Both the position numbers and the translations under genes were made by a program. From Climacteris rufus (Eukaryota > Chordata > Aves > Passeriformes > Climacteridae), in assembly GCA_013398175.1 (NCBI GenBank), contig VZRZ01003058.1, forward strand, positions 9,534-73,533: a DNA stretch of 64,000 bases, in the 5' to 3' direction. The notes below the pieces were generated by a model. The model had not been told where the DNA came from. It ran no database searches and was given only the letters and a program-made list of their open reading frames with translations. Shown here piece by piece: positions 24,531-35,207 of the stretch (its first letter is position 1; the number at the start of each line of letters is the position of its first letter).

Positions 24531-27244
24531 TAGGCAAAGAACAGTACAAGATTTACAATATAAATCCATGTCATGCTGTAAACCCACTTTATCCTCAAAT
24601 AAAAATAAACAATTGCTTTGACTCTGGCTGCTAATACTATAATGCAGTTCACATAGGAATATCACCAAACTATTTCAGGCCACTGTTGACTTAAGTCTGC
24701 CACCATGCCAGCAGAAGTTTCTCCTAACATGCATCACAATGTCAAGACTGGGACTATAATTTAGAGTCTTGCACTTCTGGCAAGGCCTCAAGAGGACACA
24801 AACTGAAATAATGAAGACACAAACCAAAATAATGAACAACAGAAGAAAGTGATGACTGTATTCTGTCTCAGCAGATACAGGTTTATAATCAAGTTCATGT
24901 TAGATTCAGAGTTCGAGAAATCAGCCTTTAGTGTGTCTCAGATTCTCCAAATAATAGTGTTGCCTGTAACTTGTCAAGCTATTTCTGCATCAATTAAATT
25001 CTTTCATTAAATTAAAACACCAAAGGGGACAACCTAGCTGATATAAAAGCTAAGAACCAGAGTAGCCTTTTCCCAGTGATTTATCCGGTACAATTAGAGT
25101 AAGTTGTTTGTGTTATAGCAAGCTCAAGCAAACAGACATTACAAAGATTACAGCTCTGAAGTTTTCTTCCACTGTCCCAGCAGGTTTGCTGTTTCCAGAA
25201 AAAAAGTACATAAAAGAAAAAAAAAAGATATTTATTAAGGGTAGCACTCTAAAAAAAGCAGGTCATATTTCAAATGGTTCAAGATATTAAACAAGTGAGT
25301 TGATAATAACTGTTTCGTAAAACAGAAAAAGAATAAATGTGTGTGAAATTCTATGCTGATTTTACTTTCTGATTTGAAGGTTAATATTTTTAATATGACA
25401 TCAGAAATTTCTTTGATTTGGGCTTGGTAAGTTAAATAAAATGACAAAATATTTGTTTTTTGCATGTCTACTTTTTAAAAATGCTGAATAATTAAACCAG
25501 TAATATAAAATAGTAAAAATCCATGAGATGCCTGAAATTTTTTTCTCCTAATGTTTGGCATTAAGGCTGCTTAGGCAAGAAGCTAGAATAGTTACAATAT
25601 ATTTAGAGCATTTCAGTGCTTTCTGCCTTCTACTTCCATCACCTATCTCTTCTCACTATTCTTGAAAGCCATCTCCTTTTCAACAGAATAAATATATACT
25701 TCTTACAAATACATGAAAAAGTTAGAACATGATCAACCTTCTATGTACCTTAATGGTTAGTGTTGCAAAATCAGAGACATTTGCTTTTCAGTTATAATTC
25801 TAATTAATGTTCACTGGGAAGTATTTCATCACCAAAACAAGACCAGGTATACCACACTGGTCCAGGTACATAAAAAAATGCTGTAAATATGGAGAGAAAA
25901 GGTTTAGAAGCCTAGTGTTTCTGTTGCTTTTTGCTCTTCCTTCCCATTCTCTTCTCTCTGTACATCTCCAACTCTTGCCTTTCAATAAAGACAAGTTTGA
26001 AGCTACAATTGCATTTTGGGTCAGATTTGATTGCCAAATATAAGTACTAGCTACTAGTTTTAGTTTGGCAGTAAATGCTACTATCTTATTTTACCTGTCT
26101 CCATTTACTGGTCCAAAAAAAAAGTCTCTAGCCTGTATTGTATCTGTCAGCTTTAAGCAGATGTTTGAACCACCCTTGTATACATAGAATCATGTTAGGT
26201 AGATTTATTTAGGCAGCTGAACAGTTCATTGAAGAAAAAGAGATTATGAAAAGCATAACATAGCCAAAGAAAGAAGGGGCTTATTCTTGGGCACTTGGTA
26301 TTTCTACATCAAAACAAAAAATATGTTGCTTCTACTGGTTCTTAAGCTAGTTCTGTAGGCACTAATTCTTTATTAAAACACCTTAGAATGCCTATGGATT
26401 AAGTACAGTATTACTACATATTAGTTTGGTGTTTTATATTAAGAAATTGAATGAAAAACAAACTAACAAATTACACAAGGCAGTAAGAACCAGAAACCTT
26501 TACTGCGACAGCAACTGCCGAGCAAATGTAGTGGATCCAGAGAAGTCTTGATACAGCACATAATTATATACAGTGGCCTAATCAGCTGTTTCTTGCCAAC
26601 AACACAATGTAAGGATAAACCAGTTGTTAAGCCCAGGATGGATCTGATTCATCTTTAGTCAGTTTAACTTGACAAAGCTTTTCACTTGAATAGCCTAGAA
26701 CTTGTCTTATATTTTACTTAACTTCATTTATTTTATTTTATTTTATTTATTTGTTTTGTTTTGTTTTGTTACTAAGAGATTTTAATGTACAAACAAAGTC
26801 TACCACTTAGATTAAGGAACTTTTCTGAGTCTTAAAAAGGCTTATATTGTTTTTGGTATGATTAAAAAGCAACTTATTAAGGAATGAAAATTTGGATCAG
26901 AAGCATAACTCCCAAAAGAAATATACTACAAAATAGTAATAACTTCTATAGAGATTATGAATAGTATTTTTTCTTTATTTTTTCACAATGAAGATCTTCA
27001 TATTGCTGCATTTACAAAGTGGAAAATTATAATTTCCTATAATGTTCTTCCCACTTAAAAGACTGCTTCTGTTACAGAAATTCATTACTGACGACCATTA
27101 TTTTTTGTTGCAAAACTTATCTTAATTTACATGGTAATATTCATGTTACAGGTTAAGAGAAACACACAGCACCCAAAAACATATCTAGCTCCCTTTAAAG
27201 TGATTTCATAATTTCCAAAAAAGGACATGAATTTCAAAATGAAA
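24531..27244. other. AT-rich spacer; small TTTTA/TTTTG simple repeat
   Basis: No coding exon recognised. A (TTTTA)n tract passing into (TTTTG)n lies at about 26727-26770. The stretch 26470-26650 is somewhat richer in G+C and may be an unrecognised old repeat; I cannot assign it. Confidence 0.45.
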
Positions 27245-27406
27245 AACAGGGTCTAGATAGATGGCAATTGATGAGTGATCTCTTCCTGACCTTACCTGGA
27301 TCCGTGGGCCTTTCATTATACTTTCTCCCTCCTGACCAGCTGAGAAGGGGAGTGATAGAGCAGCTTTGGTGGGCACCTGGCATCCAGACAGGGTCAACCC
27401 ACCACA
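27245..27406 (-). mobile_element. ERVL-like LTR fragment, same family as 17036-17290
   Basis: On the minus strand this begins TGTGGTGGGTTGACCCTG at 27406 and runs through GCCAGGTGCCCACCAAAGC and CACTCCCCTTCTCAGCTGG. These blocks are shared almost base for base with the plus-strand fragment at 17036. Like that copy it keeps only the 5' part, here about 160 bp. No target duplication is identifiable. Confidence 0.7.
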
Positions 27407-28476
27407 AAAATCCTTGCCCAAATACTAGGTATATGTCAAAGGAAAACATTGCAGTAAAACAGTAAAAAAAAAAAAAGTATCCATTGTCAGTTAAGGGCCA
27501 CAGCTGTAAAATTAACCCTCTCTATTAAAACAAAGCCTCCAGAAAGGCAGACAGATTCATTATGGATTCTAAAGACCAGGAATTAAAAATAAAAGGGTAG
27601 TTCTGTATTGTGCACTCCATCATTCTAGATTCTATACTCTGACAGGCGGTAACAGTGGCTGCTGGTCTTTGTTAGTGATCTCACCTTATGTTTGTAGTTA
27701 TTCTGATAAACAGTGAAAAATCATGTAAAAATATGTAGAAAATAAGAATTTTGGGGAGTAAGTTGTCTTTAATTTTAAGTTATATAACCAGACTAAATTA
27801 ATTATTTGACTTGGGATTTCTTTTCAGAACAGTATTTAAAAGGAGCACATGGAACTCATGTTTTACAGTGAAAATCATTCTTAAAGAAGTAATAGTCCTT
27901 TTAAGTTTTTTGCTAAGCCAAAAGGTAATGTACTGGCATTCTTGCATTCTTCCTATCTATCTTTATTATGCTAATTTTTAAGATGTCCATTTAATTTACA
28001 TTAGATTTTTAAGTTATACAAAGAAGCCAAAGTCCTAATTCTAGACTCACTAAAGCACAGTAAACAGAAAAATTAAACAAGTCTACTTTGTGGAGTTAAA
28101 ACAGTAAAAAGAAATATTGAAACTTTTTTTTTTTTTTTTAATGTCATCTTCAATAACTTAGGCTGACATCAGCTAACCTGTAATATGACATGAGCTTTCA
28201 GTTAAGGTACTCTCCTGAGTTACAGCAAGTATAAATTACTGTAGTTTCAGTTAGAAGATATAAATTAATTTCATGACTTTTCTGTTCCACATTACCATTT
28301 CTAATGGGTGAATGATATGTGTAGGAGGAATTTTCACCCCGTTTTTCTGATCCTTTCTTTAAAACTTAAAGAAGGTGGGCATCCTCTGAGATTGCTTATT
28401 GGATCAGACATTGGATAGAAATAAATTTAGTCCTTTAATTGTGTGTTTAGTTATCCAAAATAGTGAATTGAGAGTA
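27407..28476. other. AT-rich spacer, nothing recognised
   Basis: No gene or repeat family recognised. A 15-base T-run lies around 28124-28139. Confidence 0.45.
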
Positions 28477-28735
28477 TTGCCCAGGCACTGGCAGGAGGGG
28501 CAGAGGGGTGGCCTCTGTTAGGAGGCACCAGGGTTGCCCTGTGTCACACACACAAATGGCTCCAGCTGGCTCCAAGGGACCCATCCCAGGGCACAGCTGA
28601 GCCCCTCAGACAAGCTGGTGGCATCTCAGTGAAAACACATTTAATAAACACAGAAAATGCCATAAGCAGATGGAACAGAAAGTGTGAGAAGCAGCCAAGG
28701 GAAAATGGAGGTAGGATGTCAAGGCCATTAGATAT
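28477..28735 (+). mobile_element. Probable ERVL-type LTR fragment
   Basis: A GC-rich island in AT-rich sequence, beginning TTGCCCAGGCACTGGCAGG and continuing GGGTGGCCTCTGTTAGGAGG and GCTGAGCCCCTCAGACAAGC, then AAAATGCCATAAGCAGATGG. I recognise this block order from avian ERVL-associated repeats, but no second copy exists in the window to confirm it. The ends are not defined and no TG...CA pair or target duplication was found. Confidence 0.5.
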
Positions 28736-31700
28736 TACCATTGAAACTTTAATTGATTTTGCCCCACTGTAAAGTGTAGCTAACTTTCAGTAGGGCTGTT
28801 TTGCTAACTGCATGTTCACACTCTGAGCTGCCATGACAGTCAGTTGTCAAGACTATATTATCTAATACTGTATGGTCATTTACTCTTGAGAAATTGTACA
28901 ATCTCCAGCTGAAGAAAATGAGCAAAATGTCACATCGGTCATTCTCCTACACTATCAAAATTAGGTATCTGCATCAATGCCAAATGCATCATATATTTCA
29001 ATTACCCTTATTGGTGTTCTGTCATATGTCAAGGATAGAAATATCCTTACTTCTGGATTGTGTGTTCCTATTTCTTAAGTTATCTGCCTATACCTGAAAA
29101 CTGCAAGGTCAGAACTACAGTGACAGGTAAAATTGTTTATGTGCAATATTAATTAAACTTTTCAGATGAATAGCCATTAGCTCTGTATGACATCATAGCC
29201 CACTCATCATTATTCATTTGTGTTTTACACTTCTGGCAACATAAAGCAACCTTAAATCAAAAGCTAACAGCTATGAAATGAAGTGAATCTATGCTACAGT
29301 TTCTTAGATTGCTTAAAATCATGCAGTGCTTTCTGACTCTGCCTAAGCTTTATAGGAAATAATACTGTTACAAGATTTTTGTTTCTCTTCCTTTCAAGGG
29401 TGAAAGCAAAGGTCTTGAAAGCAAAAGGACAGAAATTTATACAGTTTCTAAATTATCTGTTTTATGATAACCTTGAATGTCTTTATTTTTAAGAATATAT
29501 ATATATATATATACACACCAGTCATTACAAATTTTAATTTACTATGAAGAAGTTTTTGGATATGAATTCTAAATGTCCTGACCAAAGAACTATTCTGTAA
29601 AACACATGTTTTTTTCATTTACTTCTACTTCATTTTACCTGTATTATACAGATCAGGAAGCATAGATAGAAACGTTTAGGTACCCCTCAAACTGGACACT
29701 GTACTGATGAGTCACTTCTAAAACTCCTCATTGTTGTAGAAAGTATTGAACAGTAATAATTTTAAGAACCACATTTTATCTCTGTGATGAAATTGTGAAA
29801 GTGGTTAAACCTTATACTTCTCTAGGTTTTTATATGTTCCATTGTCTTCTAAGCCATTCTTTGTGGGTGCAAGTTAATAGGACAAGTAAATAGTTGTACT
29901 CAAATATTAAAACATGTTTAAAAACATGTTTTAATTATTAAAAAAATCTATGTATTAGCAACAAAAATTGTTTGCAAATCTCATATCTTTCTGTCTAACA
30001 AGGAATTTATAATCACTCCTGGCACTAATGGCTTGGGCACACAGCATGTAAAAAACCCTGATCTCTGCTAAAATTGTTTGATATTTCATATTCTGCTCTT
30101 CAGGAATACACTTTAATGTGTGAAGCCCTTCCTTTAATTGAAAATCTTTATTTGCTTCATCAGCAGTTATTCTTTATCTTGCCATCTTCACAGGAATGGA
30201 AAGCAATTTACTCCTTTGCCAGGTTACCAAACAATACTGCTATTCACATAAGAAAATATTTCATTTTCTGTATTTGCTTTTAACAACTGAAACTTCTGTT
30301 CTTCTTTTTTTCTCATGCTCCATGATACTGTTTCTCTTGTTCCACAACAATTTAAAAATAATCACCCAGAAAATAAATAGCTTTGAATTGTCTTTAATTG
30401 AGTATAATTATCAAAAGTCAGCTGTTACATTTGGACTAGTTTCCATATTCTTACCTGGACGGCCATGTTTGGAGATATATTCATATGAAACTTCATATAT
30501 AAGTATGGAAGTGTATATTTGGATGAGGTTTTATCCATTTCATCTAGGGAAGAAAGAAGTAAGAAATTATTATTCAACATTCTAATTTTGTTCTGACCTC
30601 GATTAATATTTTATTTAGTTTTACAAAAGTAATAAAATTGAGTGCCATCCCCATTTGTTCAGTGCTTTTGCATTACTTAAAACCCAAAATGTAGATTAAA
30701 ATAGATTAACAGTAGCTGTTAGACATGATAACTTGTTTAGCCAAAAGACTGACAAATTCTGTACTAGCCTAAATTTTTCTGTTTATTTGCTTTATTATAC
30801 AGGACTCCAATGAGAGATTAGCAGATAAAAAATGGCATTCTAGTATTTCAGGACTACATCTTTTATGAGAGACAGCTCAAAACATCTGTTTGGTAATGTC
30901 ACTTTTTTGAGTATGACCTTTATATGGATTTCTGTAGAGAAATTAATATTATCAGTTCTGCATTTAACTAGCAATGTCTCCAGACTGTTTCCAAAAACTG
31001 ATTACTTACACTAAACCTTTTAAAATAAAATTTATTTTGCTGTGTATGCTTAAATATTCTTTTTTCTTCTAACAACATTGCTTTCAGAAACAACTAATTC
31101 ATTCATATTCTCACCATTTCTAATTTGCAAGCCCAAAAAAATCTCACTGTGAGAGAGGAATTCTCAGATGTTATGCCCTATTTTGTAACATGCAGAAAAT
31201 CAGATGCAGCCAGGAAATGGACAGGATTGTTTCCAAATATTTGATACAAATCCAAAACCCCCTAAGCCTGAATTTATTTGGCAGAATAAACAATAGGAGA
31301 ACAATATTGCCAAGGCCCTGCTGTCTATTCCCCCATGTGCTTAATTATTTTTAGTCATTGATTGCTGTTGAAATTTTTTTTTTATTGTTTTCTTCTAGAG
31401 CAAATTCACCAAGACAACTGCTCAAGATGTCATCTTGTGTTACAGAATGCTGTGGATTTCTAATATTAAAGTCATACTAGGCAAAACCCATCAGTAATGT
31501 CCAATTTACCAATTACAAGTGTTATTTCTTAATCCATGTGAAAATGTAATGGAAAATGAAAAAACAAAAATACAAACCAAATCTATGATAATTTTTTCTC
31601 CTGGAGTCTTCCAGTGGGGAAATGGAGCCTCAGATACTCAGGCATCAATGAATTGTCTTCAGCTAGACTGCAAACTTTGGCATCTCTTCAGGATCCATTG

Positions 31701-31815
31701 TTAGATGCACTAATACAAATGGCAATAGAAGAAAATCTTTTATTATTAAGTGGCCAGAAATTAATACTTAGTACAAACAATCCATATTAGACTATAGAGA
31801 CACATACTTTTGTAG
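28736..31815. other. AT-rich spacer with a perfect 14-bp-arm palindrome
   Basis: No gene recognised. It contains a TA/CA dinucleotide run at 29495-29518 and the inverted repeat at 29906-29935. A 129-codon plus-strand frame at 30196-30585 is rich in F, L, Y, S and I, as translated AT-rich DNA usually is, and I do not call it. Confidence 0.5.
29906..29935. repeat. Perfect inverted repeat, 14-bp arms, 2-base spacer
   Basis: ATTAAAACATGTTT (29906-29919), AA, AAACATGTTTTAAT (29922-29935). All 14 positions pair. It is the longest perfect stem noticed in the window and contains the palindromic core ACATGT in each arm. No flanking mobile-element features were seen. Confidence 0.92.
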
Positions 31816-32145
31816 TTACTGTAAGTCTTCAATTTTAAGTTTTTTCCTCTTACGATAGTCTTGATGATATCTACGATGAGAGAAGCTGAAGGAAAGGCAC
31901 AAAAGCTCGATTGCAGTGACATCTGCAAGGCAGACAACAGCAATAAGGCTGACAACCAATGACCAATAAACTTTATGTGAAAATATGAAGCTATATGAGA
32001 TTCTCAAAATATCCACTGCTCGGGAAAAGTTTGGAAGAAAACAGAAGGCAAGTACTACTTGAAGACCTGGCAAGTCTTGCATTATGGGGAATTTCTGGTC
32101 CTGCTGCCAGCTGTCCCAAATGAGAATGATGAGGCAGATACAGTA
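31816..32145 (-). CDS. Weak candidate: terminal exon or pseudogene of a multi-pass membrane protein
   Basis: On the minus strand a frame stays open from 32145 to a TAA at 31818-31816, about 109 codons; an in-frame TAG lies just upstream at 32148-32146. The translation has a hydrophobic stretch (VVLAFCFLP, about residues 31-39), then a second long one (WSLVVSLIAVVCLADVTAIE, about residues 64-83) leading into LLCLSFSF, and a strongly basic tail containing HRRYHQDYRKRKK before the stop. A polyadenylation hexamer AATAAA follows at 31744-31739, about 70 bases after the stop, which suits a last exon. Against this, the bases before the open stretch are a poor splice acceptor, I do not recognise the protein, and frames of this length occur by chance here. 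A second open stretch at about 32337-32480 on the same strand is preceded by a better acceptor-like sequence. Treat as a hypothesis. Confidence 0.15.
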   Translation of the reverse strand, partial: YCICLIILIWDSWQQDQKFPIMQDLPGLQVVLAFCFLPNFSRAVDILRISYSFIFSHKVYWSLVVSLIAVVCLADVTAIELLCLSFSFSHRRYHQDYRKRKKLKIEDLQ

Positions 32146-34931
32146 CTATTTGTTTTTCTGCCTTCATATTAAACAGGGAGAAGATCAGACCATGCCAGGT
32201 GCTGCTGTGGTGCATAATGGGAGACGCATGATGAAGGAGGACTAATGTCCAACATTCAACAAATTATGTCATACCACTTCACTTAACAAGTCGCATCCTG
32301 CCTATGCCTGTGCCTGCTCCTCATTCCTTGAAAAGAACCTTGAGGTAAATTTGCAGGGCCTGATCTGTCAGAGCACTGGCAGCTGTAAAAGCCAATGCAA
32401 ATAATAATGGCAAAGGCTGTTTTAGTAGTTCTGGGACCTTATACAGAGTCTGTGTTGGGGTCATGATTGCTATGAAGAAGACAAGTTGAAGCAGTTTCTT
32501 TTTTCTTTTAAATAGAAGTTTTGGATAATTCTTATGAGGGAGTGTATTTCTGCTTAAAATGCAGCATGGACCTATCCCTCCAAAAATGTTTAAAGACTGT
32601 GTTATAATATTTGTGAAATAATAAGGTTTAGTTGTTCCAAGCAGTTTCCAGAAGAAAATTTGTCTCTTAGTGAGATATGGAAATCTCTTAATATTTTAAT
32701 TATTTTTCCTTAAAAGGAAAAATAAAAGCTACCACTTATTTTATGGCAAACATTACAGAATATTTCTTCTTAAATCTAAGTACAATTCTTATATTTTCTG
32801 GAAAAATTAAAGATTTTCTGCTGCTTATAAAATGAGACAGTAGCAATCAGCAAAATTCAATATTCCCAGTCATATCTATTAGACTATTCGTTATGCTGTA
32901 CACAACACTCTAATTTTACCAACAGAAATGCAGGTGTATTGGCAAGGTGTTCTGTAGTAAATAGTTCTGCATATTCATTTAACATTGTGGCCTTTGAAAC
33001 TCAAATGCCATTATTTAGTGGATAACAAATAAGAAGTTGTAAATTCTATAATAAAGATACGATATTCTATTTTAAATAATTTACCTTGCAGATAAGTTTG
33101 GTAGGTGACACTACTGAATGTGTTTTTAAAACGATTTAGAAATTATATGATGTTGACATAAAAAGATTTTATTTAATATAAGTATCTTTTGAGCATATTA
33201 ATTATTTTTCAGATTTTATTTTTAGGCACTGTTATTTTTTTTTAAGGACTGCTAACTATAGCATCTGTGTATGTGCATATGTATGTCTAGAATAACAGCA
33301 CCAATTTGTGAAGTTATTTGATTTTGTGACTGGTAAAAATTACAGATGGATACTGAAAATTATTATATAGAAGTTAAAATTCTGTTAAGTCTGGATAGAA
33401 ACTGAAGTGTACAAAGAGGAAGCCTATAAAAAATAGCTGAAAACAAAGCTGATTTATTTAACTTATTATCTCCTCATACTGATTTTTGACACTTTAGTTT
33501 CTAGATTGCAAAAAGCATACATTCAAAGAATTTCACGAAACAGAGAAACAAACATTTTGCTGAAACAGAATTTGACTAATCCAAAACACTACTTTTGTAG
33601 CTTTTAGAAAGGTATTCATTTATACAGTATTTGATCCAGACCCAAAAACACTTTAAATAAAGCATTTACATGAAAGTCATTTATATTATGAACAAAGATA
33701 TAAATTTTTTTTCTCCTTTCATGTGTAAACAGTCCATAGGAGTCTTGATTTGTTTTCATGTGGGATTGTCTCCCTTCAAACTGTACTTTTGAGAAAAACC
33801 CACAGAGATGTTTTAGAGAAATAAAACTGGAGTAACAGAAGAACAAGGGATGCAATCTCTGGTTATGTAGCAATTTCCTGCAGAAGACCAGATTCATGAT
33901 CCTTCCTGCTTTATCTGTAAGAGGCTGCCCTATATACTCTGCAATCTTAAAGTCATCTACACTTAACACCGGTTCTTGGTCTTTTCGTATGATTTGAGAT
34001 CTGCTACATGTCATATTGGTAGCATTTTTACCTTATTTCAGTGTTTTTCGGTGAAATTGATGAGGAAAAGTGAATGCTTGTAAGCTAAAGCAAGTGAACA
34101 AAGGTTGAACACAAAGAGGATGTCAATCTGTTGCAAAGGACAGTGAGTAATTTTTATCTATAGCATGATTATATTCCAATCCTTCAAAACCTTTAAAAAT
34201 GACTTGGACTTTAAATAAAAGCTCTTTGTTTGAAACATTTTCCAATTCATCAAAGCTATCATACAAAGTAAACCCCAATAAACAGCCCCTTAGAAAAGTA
34301 TCAGTGTCCGTACCAGACATAAAAGTGATAATTCATGAAGCAGTGTAAAATGTCAACTTAGACTATAAATGTCTAGACAGATGCTAAGATTCTTCGCTCC
34401 TTAAGGCAAAAGATATTTACAGACTACTTAATATAGCACAAATCTTTTAAAAACTGAGATAAATGCAGATGATGGAAATAATGCTCTTCATTAATCCTTA
34501 TTTTGAGAGTGAGGAGTATGTCTCTTGCCACCAAACAGGGCTTTAAACAGATTAAGAAAAGCAATAAAACAGAACTCCAAACCACTTACATCATCATGGG
34601 TTTACCCACAATTTGTTAGTTCATTAAATTTATTTCAAATGAATGAAAATTTTAGATTCCTTATGGAGTTGAGAGGCTTGACAAATCATTGAAGAAAAAG
34701 ATATAGCCAACTACAATTTAAGAAAGAAAGACATCAAATAAGGAGAAAAAAATATGAATTATGTTCGCTTTTTAAGGTAACTGATTATATCTTTCTTCTG
34801 TTATTTTTAACTCAAGACTTACTGAATTCTTCAAGTTCCTTTTGAACTAACACCATGCATTTTTTTACATCTCCCTTGGAATTCCCTGCTTTATCCATAC
34901 TTATCTATCTAGAGACTACAGACAATACTTA
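32146..34931. other. AT-rich spacer, no confident gene
   Basis: Two minus-strand open frames (33616-34014, 132 codons; 34123-34320, 65 codons) look less repetitive than their neighbours, but they have stops between them and no recognised domain. No repeat family is recognised. Confidence 0.4.
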
Positions 34932-35207
34932 TGGCAGCGGGACGCAGCGATCCAAATAATAAGACAGCACACGCCTTGGTTTACAAGGGTTGAGAGCCAG
35001 CCAGCAGCAGCAGCCTGTTTATTGTATTGTCCTTTTTATAATAGGAACCCAGGTATATGATTGGCTGGGTCCTACCCCGACCCAGTCCAGAACACATAGC
35101 AGAAGAACAATAACAACAGGTGCTTATCTTATTATTTTTATACTTTCCATGTGGGAGAAGGATTTTTCCCACAAGCAGCCCCAGGCAGAAAGCCTTGGGC
35201 CACTACA
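34932..35207 (-). mobile_element. Short solo LTR, about 276 bp, minus strand
   Basis: On the minus strand the element starts TGTAGTGGCCCAAGGC at 35207 and ends near GTCCCGCTGCCA at 34932, giving TG...CA termini. It has a TATA-like TTATTATAAAAAGG at 35045-35032, an AATAAA polyadenylation signal at 35023-35018, and a CT-rich downstream part, in the order expected of U3, R and U5. The short length resembles class II (alpha/beta-like) avian LTRs. No clean target duplication is visible (flanks TACTTA and AATGTT), so either a boundary is slightly off or the duplication has decayed. No internal viral sequence is present. Confidence 0.65.

Noticed and set aside
30196..30585. 129-codon plus-strand open frame with hydrophobic segments
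   Set aside because: Hydrophobic content follows from T-rich codons; no other coding evidence.
33616..34320. Two minus-strand open frames (132 and 65 codons) that look a little protein-like
   Set aside because: They are separated by stops, no motif is recognised, and no convincing splice sites join them. Not strong enough to list as genes.
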